Below are positions 42,587 to 51,341 of a stretch of DNA of 64,000 bases, piece after piece (position 1 is the first letter of the stretch; each line of letters opens with the position of its first letter). Source of the stretch: Falsiroseomonas selenitidurans (lineage in GTDB: Bacteria; Pseudomonadota; Alphaproteobacteria; Acetobacterales; Acetobacteraceae); contig NZ_JAAVNE010000013.1 of NCBI RefSeq assembly GCF_012103215.1, forward strand, positions 57,154 through 121,153, given 5' to 3'. A program made the translations under genes and the position numbers. Below the pieces are notes generated by a model. The model was not told the DNA's origin, did not search any database, and saw only the letters and a program-made list of their open reading frames with translations.

Positions 42587-43339
42587 TCAGGGCAGGTAGG
42601 CGCCGCCGCTGACATGGATCGACTGGCCGGTGATGAAGCGGCTTTCCGGCAGGCACAGATGCAGGATCATCGCCGCCACCTCCTCCACCCGCCCCTCGCC
42701 GCCGGTCAGGATGCGGCTGCGGCCGCCGCCGCTCGGCGCCTCCCCGGCCGAGGCGCTGCGCGGGCCGCCGATCAGCCCCGGCACCACGCAGTTGACGGTG
42801 ATGCCCTGGCCGCCGAATTCCACCGCCAGCGCCTTGGTCAGCCCGACCAGCCCGGCCTTGGCGGTGCTGACATGGGCGCGTTCATGCGCGCCGACATGGC
42901 CGGTGACGCCGCCCATGTTGACGATGCGCCCGCCGCCGGCCGCGATCATGTGCGGGATGGCGGCGCGGGCACACAGGAAGGCGCCGTCCAGCACGATGCC
43001 GGTCACCCGCCACCATTCCGCTAGCGTCATGTCGCAGAAGGGCGCGATGGCGCGGTCGGCGGCGTTGTTCACCAGGATGTCGAGCCGGCCGAATTCGGCC
43101 ACGGCGGCGGCGACCATGGCGGCCACCGCGGCTTCCTCCGTGATGTCCGCCCGCACTGCCAGAGCGCGGCCGCCGGCGGCGCGAATCTCCGCCGCCACCG
43201 CCTCGATCTCCGCCACCGCGGCGCGCGTGTTCACCACCACGGCGGCGCCTTCCCCGGCCAGGGCAAGCGCCGTGGCGCGCCCGTTGCGCCGCGCCGCGCC
43301 CGTCACCAGGGCCACCTTCCCGTCCAGCCGCCCCGCCAT
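42587..43339 (-). CDS. Atypical SDR-family protein lacking the canonical catalytic Ser and Tyr
   Basis: 250 residues from the ATG at 43339; an ATG further upstream at 43384 is less likely. The Rossmann fold is clear (KVALVTGAARRNGRATALAL, DILVNNAADR), but the TGxxxGxG motif has Arg18 in place of the central Gly. At the catalytic positions Gly144 replaces Ser (NMGGVTG) and Val157 replaces Tyr (HVSTAKAG), while Lys161 is kept. The spacing 144/157/161 matches classical SDRs exactly, so the substitutions look real. It may be a non-canonical oxidoreductase, an isomerase or a binding protein. It is divergent from an IclR gene. Confidence 0.85.
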   Translation of the reverse strand: MAGRLDGKVALVTGAARRNGRATALALAGEGAAVVVNTRAAVAEIEAVAAEIRAAGGRALAVRADITEEAAVAAMVAAAVAEFGRLDILVNNAADRAIAPFCDMTLAEWWRVTGIVLDGAFLCARAAIPHMIAAGGGRIVNMGGVTGHVGAHERAHVSTAKAGLVGLTKALAVEFGGQGITVNCVVPGLIGGPRSASAGEAPSGGGRSRILTGGEGRVEEVAAMILHLCLPESRFITGQSIHVSGGAYLP

Positions 43340-43416
43340 CGCCCCGCCCCCTTCGCTGTCGCGGGCAAAGACTACCATTGCCACCGTCCGGCCGCAGGCG
43401 TTCTACTGTGCAAAGC

Positions 43417-43431
43417 TTCCATCCAGCGGAA
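43417..43431. promoter_or_regulatory. IclR-type operator candidate between SDR and IclR genes
   Basis: TTCCA-N5-CGGAA, one arm mismatch from the motif. It lies in the 133-bp divergent gap, 41 bp before the IclR GTG start, suitable for autoregulation and SDR control. Confidence 0.55.
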
Positions 43432-43472
43432 TGTCCTGATGTTCCCCGGATGGGGCCGGAGGCCGAGGCAGG

Positions 43473-44264
43473 GTGGCAGGGCGCGCACAGGTGGCGGAGG
43501 ATGCGGCGGCGGGCGTGGCCGCGCGGGTGGTGACGCTGCTGCGCGCCTTCGCCGAGGGCGGCGACAGCCTCTCCATCAAGGAATTGTCGGAACGCCTGGC
43601 GCTGCCCGCCAGCACGCTGCACCGGCTGCTGGACCAGCTGCTGCAGGCCGGCATGATCGACCGCGCGCCGCGCCGGCGCTACCGCGTCAGCGCGGAGTTC
43701 AGCCGCATCGGCGCACTCGCCGCGCGCAAGACCGGCGTGCTGCGCCTGGCCCGCCCGGTGGTGGAGGAGGTGGCGCGGGAGACGGCGGAAACCGCCATGC
43801 TGGGCATGCTGCTGCCGCAGACGCTGACCATGATGTTCGTGGACAAGGCGCCCGCCGCCCTGCCCCTGCCCTACCCCATCCGCATGCACCGCGCCCGGTC
43901 CCTGCTCTGGGGCGCGACCGGCCTCTGCATGCTGGCCTGGCTGGGGCGGGAGGAGCTGGCGCATGTGCTGGGAAGGGGCGAAACCTCGCCGGTCGATGGC
44001 CAGGCGCCGCCGGACCGGCGGGCGCTGGCGGACCGCCTGGCACGCATCCGCGCCCGCGGCTACGCCATCACCCGCGGGGAACAGACGCTGGGCGCGGTGG
44101 GCATGGCCGCGCCGGTCTTCGGCGCCAGCCGGCAGGTCGTCGCGGATCTCTGCCTGACCTTGCCGCAGGCGCGCTTTGCGGCGCGGGACGAGGCGCGCTT
44201 CGGCCAGGTGCTGACGGCGCGCGCCGCCGCCCTCTCCCGCCTGCTGGGTTGCCCGGCAGGATGA
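43473..44264 (+). CDS. IclR family transcriptional regulator (CoA-transferase/Bug clusters)
   Basis: 263 residues from a GTG start at 43473. The HTH reads ARVVTLLRAFAEGGDSLSIK, ELSERLALPASTLHRLLDQL and LLQAGMIDRAPRRRYRVSAE. The effector domain has LLWGATGLCMLAWLGREEL and RGYAITRGEQTLGAVGMAAP. It is the only regulator between the minus-strand SDR/Bug/PrpD genes and the plus-strand CoA-transferase operon. Palindromes of one type are found at 42570, 43417 and 44273, so a single IclR protein probably controls all three units. Confidence 0.93.
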   Translation: MAGRAQVAEDAAAGVAARVVTLLRAFAEGGDSLSIKELSERLALPASTLHRLLDQLLQAGMIDRAPRRRYRVSAEFSRIGALAARKTGVLRLARPVVEEVARETAETAMLGMLLPQTLTMMFVDKAPAALPLPYPIRMHRARSLLWGATGLCMLAWLGREELAHVLGRGETSPVDGQAPPDRRALADRLARIRARGYAITRGEQTLGAVGMAAPVFGASRQVVADLCLTLPQARFAARDEARFGQVLTARAAALSRLLGCPAG

Positions 44265-44272
44265 GCCCGCTT

Positions 44273-44287
44273 TTCCGCCCAACGGAA
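44273..44287. promoter_or_regulatory. IclR-type operator upstream of the CoA-transferase operon
   Basis: Perfect TTCCG-N5-CGGAA (spacer CCCAA), 9 bp after the IclR stop codon and 73 bp before the CoA-transferase start codon. Confidence 0.7.
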
Positions 44288-44359
44288 TTCTGCCCCTGCC
44301 CTGCGTTGCCCACGCCGGACCGGCACCCCTAGCCTTGCCCCACCCGCCCAGGAGGCTCC

Positions 44360-45559
44360 ATGCCCGCACCGCGCCTGCCGCTCTCCCGCTTCCGCGTCCT
44401 CGACCTCACGGCGCATCGGGCCGGCCCGACCTGCGCGCGCCAGCTGGCCGATTGGGGCGCCGACGTCATCAAGATCGAGCCGCCGGCGTCGCTGGATGAT
44501 GAGCCGGGCGGCGGGCTGATCGGCAAGCGGCACGGCTCCGACTTCCAGAACCTGCACCGCAACAAGCGCAGCCTGACACTCAACCTGAAGCAGGCCGAGG
44601 GCAGGGCGATCTTCTTCAGGCTGGTCGAGACCGCCGATGTGGTGCTGGAGAACTACCGGTCGGACGTGAAGACGCGCCTCGGCGTGGACTACGAGGCTTG
44701 CCGCAAGGTCAATCCGCGCATCGTCTATGGCTCCATCGCCGGCTTCGGCCAGGACGGCCCCTATGCCACGCGGCCGGGCGTGGACCAGATCGCGCAGGGG
44801 ATGGGCGGGCTGATGTCCATCACTGGGCTGCCGGGCCAGGGGCCGGTGCGCGTCGGCATCCCGATCGCGGACCTCACCTCCGGCCATTTCCTGGCGCAGG
44901 GCGTGCTGATCGCGCTGCTGGACCGGGAACACACCGGCGAGGGCCAGTGGGTGCATACCTCGCTGCTGGAAGCACAGATTGCCATGCTGGACTTCCAGGG
45001 CAGCCGCTGGCTGATGGACGGCGAAGTGCCCGGCCAGGCCGGCAACGACCACCCGACCAGCACGCCCACCGGCGTGTTTCCGACCACCGACGGCACGGTG
45101 AACATCGCCGCCGCCGGGGACCGGCTGTACCGCCGGCTGTGCGAGGCGCTGGGCCGGCCGGACCTGATCACCCACCCGGATTTCGACGACACCGGCAAGC
45201 GCCGCCGCAACCGCGTGGCGCTGAACCAGGCCATCGCGGCGATCACCGCCACGATGTCGAGCGCGGAGGTGGTGGCGCTGCTGACCCGGGCCGGCGTGCC
45301 CAGCGGCCCGATCTACAGCATCGACCAGACCTTCGGGGATCCGCAGGTGCAGCACCTGGGCATTGCGCGGCAGGTGGAACACGCGGAACTGGGCACGCTC
45401 GGCGTGGTCGGCCAGCCGATCAACCTCTCGGCCGCGCCGCAGCCGGCCACGCTGCGGATGCCGACGCCGGAACTGGGCGAGCACAGCGACGTGCTGCTGG
45501 CTGAGCTGGGCTACGACGCGGCAGCCATCGCGGCGCTGCGCGCGCAGAACGTGATCTGA
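44360..45559 (+). CDS. CaiB/BaiF family (class III) CoA-transferase
   Basis: 399 residues, preceded by a GGAGG ribosome-binding site. Family features are SRFRVLDLTAHRAGPTCARQ, LADWGADVIKIEPP, NKRSLTLNLKQAEGRAIF and DVVLENYRSDVKTRLGVDYE. The catalytic aspartate is D171 in IPIADLTSGHFLAQG. These enzymes transfer CoA between acids, for example from succinyl-CoA to an incoming acid. It is the first gene of an operon that continues with an enoyl-CoA hydratase-like protein, an alpha/beta hydrolase, a binding protein and an amidase, so it probably activates the substrate as a CoA ester. Confidence 0.95.
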   Translation: MPAPRLPLSRFRVLDLTAHRAGPTCARQLADWGADVIKIEPPASLDDEPGGGLIGKRHGSDFQNLHRNKRSLTLNLKQAEGRAIFFRLVETADVVLENYRSDVKTRLGVDYEACRKVNPRIVYGSIAGFGQDGPYATRPGVDQIAQGMGGLMSITGLPGQGPVRVGIPIADLTSGHFLAQGVLIALLDREHTGEGQWVHTSLLEAQIAMLDFQGSRWLMDGEVPGQAGNDHPTSTPTGVFPTTDGTVNIAAAGDRLYRRLCEALGRPDLITHPDFDDTGKRRRNRVALNQAIAAITATMSSAEVVALLTRAGVPSGPIYSIDQTFGDPQVQHLGIARQVEHAELGTLGVVGQPINLSAAPQPATLRMPTPELGEHSDVLLAELGYDAAAIAALRAQNVI

Positions 45560-45572
45560 GGGAGCGGCGGCG

Positions 45573-46358
45573 ATGACGGGACGCATGCTGTCGGAGAAGA
45601 CCGGCGGAATCGGCTGGATGACCTTCAGCAACCCGACCAAGCGCAACGCCATGTCGCTGGAGATGTGGGGCGCCATGGAGGCGATCCTGGCGGATTTCCA
45701 GGCCGACCCGGCGATCCGCGTGGTGGTGATGCAGGGCGATGGCGATCGCGCCTTCGTCTCCGGCGCGGACATCTCCCAGTTCGAGAAAAGCCGCAGCGAC
45801 GCGGAATCCGCGGCCGCCTATGCCGCGGTGTCGGACAGCGCGCGCGCCATGCTGAACGCCTTCGACAAGCCGCTGATCGCGCTGATCCGCGGCTATTGCC
45901 TGGGCGGCGGGCTCGGCATCGCCATGGCGGCGGATATCCGTTTCGCTGCCAGCGATGCGCGCTTCGGCATTCCGGCGGCCAATCTCGGCGCCGCCTATTC
46001 CTCCGACAGCCTGCGGCGGCTGGTGGGGCTGGTGGGGCCGGCGGCGGCGAAGGACATCCTGTTCTCCGCCCGCCGGCTGGAGGCGGAGGAGGCGCTGCGC
46101 CTCGGCCTGGTCTCCCGCCTCTGCGCGCCGGAGGCGCTGGAGGCGGAGGTGCGCGCCTACGCCACGCTGCTGGCGCAGAAGGCGCCGCTGTCGCTGCGCG
46201 CCTCCAAGGCCATCGTGAACGAGTTGATGAAGCCGGAAAGCGCGCAGGATGCGGCGATGATGCGTGGCCATGTGGAGACCTGCTTCAACAGCGCGGATTA
46301 CACGGAGGGCCGCCGCGCCTTCATGGAAAAGCGCAGCCCGGTGTTCCAGGGGCGCTGA
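45573..46358 (+). CDS. Enoyl-CoA hydratase/isomerase family protein lacking both canonical Glu
   Basis: 261 residues of the crotonase fold: NPTKRNAMSLEMWGAMEAIL, the oxyanion-hole GDRAFVSGADISQFE, and ALIRGYCLGGGLGIAMAADI. Where hydratases have Glu144 (GGGCE) and Glu164 (QPE), this protein has Gly (GGGLG) and Ala (FGIPAANLG). It may therefore be an isomerase, hydrolase or decarboxylase-type crotonase rather than a hydratase. It follows the CoA-transferase by 13 bp and overlaps the hydrolase gene by one base. Confidence 0.92.
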   Translation: MTGRMLSEKTGGIGWMTFSNPTKRNAMSLEMWGAMEAILADFQADPAIRVVVMQGDGDRAFVSGADISQFEKSRSDAESAAAYAAVSDSARAMLNAFDKPLIALIRGYCLGGGLGIAMAADIRFAASDARFGIPAANLGAAYSSDSLRRLVGLVGPAAAKDILFSARRLEAEEALRLGLVSRLCAPEALEAEVRAYATLLAQKAPLSLRASKAIVNELMKPESAQDAAMMRGHVETCFNSADYTEGRRAFMEKRSPVFQGR

Positions 46359-47254
46359 TGCAGGACGTGCTGCAAAGCCTGGCGCCGATCCCGCCCGACA
46401 TGGCGGCGCTCGGCACGACGCCCGCGGCGATCGAGGCGCAGGTGGCGGGCCTGGCGCAGCGCCGCGAAACGCCCTGCGGCGACGGCAGCCTGGTGTGGCA
46501 TGTGTGGGGCGAGGGCGGCCAGGCCCCGCCGCTGGTGCTGCTGCATGGCGGGTATGGCGGCTGGAGCCACTGGATCCGCAACGTGCTGCCGCTGTCGCGC
46601 GACCGCCAGGTGCTGGCGGTGGACCTGCCCGGCCTCGGCGAATCGGCGACGCCGCCGGAGCCCGAGAATCCGCAGGCCATGGCCGCCATCGTCGTGGACG
46701 GGCTGCACCGCCTGCTGCCGGGCGGCGCCGCCCTGGACCTGGTGGGGTTTTCCTTCGGCGGCGTGCTGGGGGGGCCGGTGGCAGTGCAGCTTGGCGCGGC
46801 GCTGCGGCGCTTCGTCATCGTCGGCTCCAACGGGCTCGGCCTGCCGCGCGCGCCGATGGCGCCGATGGGCTCCTGGCGCCGCCAGCCGGACCGCGCGGCG
46901 CGGCTGGCCGTGCACCGCCAGACGCTGGAGGTGCTGATGTTCGCCGATGCGGCGCGCATCGACCCGCTGGCGCTGCACCTGCAGGAGCACAATGCGGAGG
47001 CCGGGCGCGTGCGCAGCCCGGTGATCAGCCGCACGGACATCCTGGCCCGCAGCCTGCCACCGCTGCGCGGGCGCCTGGCCGGCATCTGGGGCGCGCAGGA
47101 CAATGTCGGCCGCGGCGCCATCGCGGCGCGGCGCGAGGTGCTGCGCGCCGCCGACCCCGCCCTGCCCTTCCATGTGATTCCAGGCGCCGGCCACTGGGTG
47201 AGCTACGAGGCCGCGGAGGCCTTCAACGCCACCCTGGCCGGCCTGCTGGCCTGA
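46358..47254 (+). CDS. Alpha/beta hydrolase
   Basis: 298 residues from the ATG at 46358 (TGATG overlap with the crotonase gene). The oxyanion region LVLLHGGYGGWSHWIRNVLP, nucleophile elbow DLVGFSFGGVLG, acid in GIWGAQDNVGRGA and His in IPGAGHWVSYEAAEAF form a complete triad. In this operon it may hydrolyse a CoA thioester or a ring-fission-type C-C or ester bond. The specific reaction cannot be read from the sequence. Confidence 0.92.
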   Translation: MQDVLQSLAPIPPDMAALGTTPAAIEAQVAGLAQRRETPCGDGSLVWHVWGEGGQAPPLVLLHGGYGGWSHWIRNVLPLSRDRQVLAVDLPGLGESATPPEPENPQAMAAIVVDGLHRLLPGGAALDLVGFSFGGVLGGPVAVQLGAALRRFVIVGSNGLGLPRAPMAPMGSWRRQPDRAARLAVHRQTLEVLMFADAARIDPLALHLQEHNAEAGRVRSPVISRTDILARSLPPLRGRLAGIWGAQDNVGRGAIAARREVLRAADPALPFHVIPGAGHWVSYEAAEAFNATLAGLLA

Positions 47255-47308
47255 GGCGTTGTTCCACCCACCGCCAGCCCCAGGCTGGCACAGCGAAAGG
47301 AGATTGCG

Positions 47309-48880
47309 ATGGCCACCCTTCCCCGCCTCGCCGCCGGCAGCCTGGCCCTGCTGCTGGCCGCCACGCCGCTGCACGCCGCTGAACTCCGCATCGGCCTCGC
47401 CGCCGCGCCCACGTCGCTCGACCCGCACTACCACAACAACGGGGTCAACAACTCCCAGGCCCGGCACGTCTTCGATTCGCTGACGCACCAGGACGCCAAT
47501 CAGCAGATCACCCCCGGCCTGGCGGAATCCTGGCGGCTGGTCGACGACGACACCTGGGAGTTCAAGCTGCGCCAGGGCGTCACCTTCCACGACGGCTCGC
47601 CCTTCACCGCCGAGGATGTCGCCTTCTCGCTCGAACGTGCGCCGCGCGTGCCGGGCAGCCCGAGCTCCTTCGGCACCTACACCAAGCAGATCAAGAGCTG
47701 GACGATCATCGACCCGCACACCATCCAGCTGCACACGAACGGCCCCGCGCCGCTGCTGGCGATCGATCTCAGCTCCGTCGCCATCGTCTCCCGCAAGCAC
47801 GGCGAATCGGCGACCACGGCGGATTACCAGGCGGTGCGCGCGGCCATCGGCACCGGCCCCTACCGGCTGGTGGAACACCGCCCGAGCGACCGGATGGTCT
47901 ATGAGCGCAACCCGAGCTACTGGGGCGGCGCGGAGCCGTGGGAGCGGGTGACCTTCCGCATCGTCACCCTCGGCCCGGCCCGCGTCGCCGCGCTGCTGGC
48001 CGGCGATGTGGACATGATCAACGAGGTGCCGAGCACCGACATGGCACGGCTGCGCGGGCAGGACAGCGTGCGGCTGTGGTCCGGCAGCACCAACCGCATG
48101 ACCTTCCTGTCGCTCGATGTGCAGCATGACGTGCCGATCCCGGGCAATGCCTCGGACAATGAGGGCAACCCGCTGCCGCGCAACCCGATGCAGGACCTGC
48201 GGGTGCGCCAGGCGCTGTCCCTGGCCATCGACCGCGGCGTGATCGTCGATCGGGTGAATGAGGGCCAGGCGGTGCGCGCCAACCAGCTCGTCCCGGAAGG
48301 CTTCTTCGGCTACAACCCGGCGATCCAGCCGGAGACGCCGGACCCGGAACGCGCCCGCCGCCTGCTGGCCGAAGCCGGCTATCCGAACGGCTTCCGCATC
48401 GTCCTGCACACCAGCAACGACCGCATCGTGAATGCCGCGCGCACCGTGCAGGCGGTGGCGCAGATGTGGGGGCGCATCGGCGTCCGCACCGCCATCGAGA
48501 CCATGCCGCACACCGTCTATTCCGGCCGCACCGCGCGCTTCGAACTCTCGCACATGCTGCACAGCTGGGGCGCCGGCACCGGCGAAGCCGCGGGCAGCTT
48601 CGTCGGCATCGTGCACACGCGCGGCGGCGCCTATGGCGGCTCCAACCGCGGCCGCTATTCCAACCCGCAGGTGGATGCCGCCATCCGCCAGGCGCTGGTG
48701 ACCGTGGATGAGGCCCGCCGCCGCGCCATCCTGCAGGACATCATGGTGACGGTGATGGACAGCCGCGCCATCCTGCCGCTGGTCTTCTGGGTCTCCACCT
48801 GGGCGACCAGGCCCGGCCTCGTCTACACGCCGCAGACCAACCAGGCGACGCTGGCCACCGCGACAAGGCTGGCCCCGTGA
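47309..48880 (+). CDS. ABC transporter substrate-binding protein, family 5, without adjacent permease genes
   Basis: 523 residues with a signal peptide (LPRLAAGSLALLLAATPLHA, then AELRIG). Family 5 features are PTSLDPHYHNNGVNNSQARH, DTWEFKLRQGVTFHDGSPFT followed by AEDVAFSLERA, and RQALSLAIDRGVIVDRVNEG. No permease or ATPase genes follow, so it must use another oligopeptide-type transporter, possibly the one encoded at 4987-10521. The start follows AAAGGAG. Its stop overlaps the amidase GTG start (GTGA), which suggests that the imported ligand is the amidase substrate. Confidence 0.93.
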   Translation: MATLPRLAAGSLALLLAATPLHAAELRIGLAAAPTSLDPHYHNNGVNNSQARHVFDSLTHQDANQQITPGLAESWRLVDDDTWEFKLRQGVTFHDGSPFTAEDVAFSLERAPRVPGSPSSFGTYTKQIKSWTIIDPHTIQLHTNGPAPLLAIDLSSVAIVSRKHGESATTADYQAVRAAIGTGPYRLVEHRPSDRMVYERNPSYWGGAEPWERVTFRIVTLGPARVAALLAGDVDMINEVPSTDMARLRGQDSVRLWSGSTNRMTFLSLDVQHDVPIPGNASDNEGNPLPRNPMQDLRVRQALSLAIDRGVIVDRVNEGQAVRANQLVPEGFFGYNPAIQPETPDPERARRLLAEAGYPNGFRIVLHTSNDRIVNAARTVQAVAQMWGRIGVRTAIETMPHTVYSGRTARFELSHMLHSWGAGTGEAAGSFVGIVHTRGGAYGGSNRGRYSNPQVDAAIRQALVTVDEARRRAILQDIMVTVMDSRAILPLVFWVSTWATRPGLVYTPQTNQATLATATRLAP

Positions 48881-50316
48881 CCGACCCCTGCGACCTGCCG
48901 GCGGTGGAACTCCGCCGGCTGATCGGCAACCGCCGGCTTTCGCCGGTTGAATTGCTGCAATCCTGCCTGCGCCGGATCGAGACGGTGAACCCGGCGGTGA
49001 ACGCCGTGGTGGCACTGGATGCGGAAGGCGGGATGGCGGCGGCGCGCGCCGCGGAAGAAGCGGTGATGCGCGGCGACAGGCTTGGCGCGCTGCACGGCCT
49101 GCCGGTGGGTGTGAAGGACCTGAACGACACCGCCGGGCTGCGCACCACCTATGGCTCGCCGATGTTCCGCGACCATGTGCCGGAGCGTGACGAGCGCATG
49201 GTGGCCGCCCTGCGGCAGGCCGGCGCCATCATCCTGGCCAAGACCAACACGCCGGAATTCGGCACCGGCGGCAACACGATCAACGATGTCTACGGCGCCA
49301 CCGGCAATGCCTTCGACCCGGCGCTGTCCTGCGCCGGTTCCTCCGGCGGGTCCGGCGTGGCGCTGGCCACGGGGATGCTGCCGCTCTGCACCGGCTCGGA
49401 TACCGGCGGGTCGCTGCGCAAGCCCGCCGCCTGGTCCGGCGTGGTGGGCTTCCGGCCGACGCCGGGGCTGGTGGCCTCCGAAAAGCGGCGCATCGGCTGG
49501 TCCACGCTCTCGGTCCAGGGGCCGATGGGGCGCGACGTGGCGGACACGGCGCTGCTGCTCTCCGCCATGGCCAGCCCCGATACGCGCGACCCGATGGCCG
49601 CGACGGTGGAGGCGGAGGCGCTGGCGCTGCGCCGGCCGGTGGACCTCGCCTCGCTCCGCGTCGCCTTTTCCGTCGATCTCGGCTTCGCGCCGATCGCCCC
49701 CAGCATCCGCCGCGTCTTCGCCGCCCGCATGGCGGCGCTGGGGGGAAGCTTCGCGCGCTGCGTGGACGAAGCACCGGACATGGCGGGCATCGACCGCGCC
49801 TACCGCGTCATCCGCTGCGTGAACTTCCTGGCCGGCTTCAAGCGGCACTACGAGCGTGACCCGATGCTGCTGGGCGCCAACACGCGCGGCAACTACGAGG
49901 AAGGGCTGCGCTACAGCCTGGCGGACCTGGCCGCCGCGCAGGCGGAACAGACCCGCATCTACCGCGCCTTTCAGGAGTTCTTCACCCGCCACGACCTGTT
50001 GCTGAGCCCGACCCAGGCGCTGACGCCCTTCCCCAAGCAGCTGCCCTATCCGACGGAGATGGAGGGCATGCCGCTCAGCGGCTACTTCGCCACCTCCGGC
50101 ATCACCTACGGCATCTCCATGACCGGCCACCCGGCCCTCTGCATCCCCTGCGGCGTGGACGAGAACGGCATGCCCTTCGGCCTGCAGGTGGTGGGGCCGC
50201 GTGGCGCGGATGGCTTCACGCTGGATGCGGCGCTGGCGCTGGAACGGCACTTCGCCGCGATGCCGGCATTCCGCCGGCCGCTGCCGGACCTGGCCAGGCT
50301 TGCTACTTCAGCGTGA
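48877..50316 (+). CDS. Amidase (amidase signature family)
   Basis: 479 residues from a GTG overlapping the binding-protein stop. The Ser-cisSer-Lys triad is visible: Lys in GLPVGVKDLNDTAGL, the Gly/Ser-rich ALSCAGSSGGSGVALATGML with the bridging Ser, and the nucleophile Ser in TGSDTGGSLRKPAAWSG. Members hydrolyse carboxamides, aryl amides or allophanate-type substrates. It ends 14 bp inside the convergent cheB gene. The operon context (binding protein, CoA-transferase) suggests hydrolysis of an imported amide to an acid that is then activated to a CoA ester. Confidence 0.94.
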   Translation: MTDPCDLPAVELRRLIGNRRLSPVELLQSCLRRIETVNPAVNAVVALDAEGGMAAARAAEEAVMRGDRLGALHGLPVGVKDLNDTAGLRTTYGSPMFRDHVPERDERMVAALRQAGAIILAKTNTPEFGTGGNTINDVYGATGNAFDPALSCAGSSGGSGVALATGMLPLCTGSDTGGSLRKPAAWSGVVGFRPTPGLVASEKRRIGWSTLSVQGPMGRDVADTALLLSAMASPDTRDPMAATVEAEALALRRPVDLASLRVAFSVDLGFAPIAPSIRRVFAARMAALGGSFARCVDEAPDMAGIDRAYRVIRCVNFLAGFKRHYERDPMLLGANTRGNYEEGLRYSLADLAAAQAEQTRIYRAFQEFFTRHDLLLSPTQALTPFPKQLPYPTEMEGMPLSGYFATSGITYGISMTGHPALCIPCGVDENGMPFGLQVVGPRGADGFTLDAALALERHFAAMPAFRRPLPDLARLATSA

Positions 50317-51331
50317 CGATCTCCTCCGTCAGCCGGTCCAGCGGCATTTCCGCCTCCACCGCCCCGGCCTGCATCGCCGCCTTCGGCATGCCGTAGATCA
50401 CGCAGCTCGCCTCGCTCTGGCCGAGGGTGCGGGCGCCGGCGCGGCGCATCTCCAGCAGCCCGCTGGCGCCATCCCGGCCCATGCCGGTCAGGATGATGCC
50501 CATCGCGCCGCGCCCGGCCACGGCGGCGACGGAGCTGAACAGCACATCCACCGAGGGCCGGTGCCCGGACACCGCCGGCCCGTCATGCAGCCGGCAGGCG
50601 AAATGGGCGCCGGTACGCGCCAGTTCCAGGTGCCGCGCGCCGGGCGCGATGTAGACATGGCCCGGCAGCACCCGCCGCCCATCCTCGGCCTCCGTCACCA
50701 CCATGGCGCATTGCTGGTCCAGCCGCCGCGCGAAGGAGGAGGTGAAGCCCGCCGGCATGTGCTGCGTCACCAGCACCGCCGGCGCCGTGGCGGGCAGGCG
50801 CGTCAGCATGCGCTGCAGCGTCTCCACCCCGCCGGTGGAGGCGCCGATGGCGACGATCCGCCCGGCGGTGGAAAGCCGCGGGTCCACCTGCAGCGGGGCC
50901 TGCGCGGCAGGCCGCGACTGGCGCGCCTGTGGCCGGCTGGCGGCGGCGGCCTTCACCTTCGCCACCAGTTCCGCGCCCAGCTCCAGCATCCCGCTGCGGA
51001 TGTCGATCAGCGGCTTCGGCAGATAGTCCACCGCGCCCAGTTCCAGCGCGCGCACCGCCGCATCGGCGCCCTTCTGCGTCAGGGTGGAGACCACGATCAC
51101 CGGCATCGGCCGTAAGGCCATCAGCTTCTCCAGGAAGCTGAGGCCATCCATCCGCGGCATCTCGATATCCAGCGTCAGCACATCCGGCGACAGCGCCTTG
51201 ATGCGGTCCCGCGCGATGATCGGGTCCGGCGCGGTGCCGACCACCTGGATGGCGGGATCCCGCGCGAGAAGCTCCGTCAGGATCTGCCGGATCAGCGCCG
51301 AATCGTCGATGACCAGCACCTTGATGGGCAT
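50303..51331 (-). CDS. cheB: Chemotaxis response regulator protein-glutamate methylesterase CheB
   Basis: 342 residues. The N-terminal receiver domain has VLVIDDSALIRQILTELL, the phosphoacceptor in LDIEMPRMDGLSFLEKLMAL and the Lys in YLPKPL. A linker rich in Ala, Arg and Gln leads to the methylesterase domain, with catalytic Ser in IVAIGASTGGVETLQ, His in LVTQHMPAGFTSSFA and Asp in ILTGMGRDGASGL. It removes methyl groups from, and deamidates, the receptors. It is the last gene of the che operon, 10 bp after cheD, and its end overlaps the convergent amidase gene. Confidence 0.97.
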   Translation of the reverse strand: MPIKVLVIDDSALIRQILTELLARDPAIQVVGTAPDPIIARDRIKALSPDVLTLDIEMPRMDGLSFLEKLMALRPMPVIVVSTLTQKGADAAVRALELGAVDYLPKPLIDIRSGMLELGAELVAKVKAAAASRPQARQSRPAAQAPLQVDPRLSTAGRIVAIGASTGGVETLQRMLTRLPATAPAVLVTQHMPAGFTSSFARRLDQQCAMVVTEAEDGRRVLPGHVYIAPGARHLELARTGAHFACRLHDGPAVSGHRPSVDVLFSSVAAVAGRGAMGIILTGMGRDGASGLLEMRRAGARTLGQSEASCVIYGMPKAAMQAGAVEAEMPLDRLTEEIVTLK

Positions 51332-51341
51332 GCCCGCCTCC

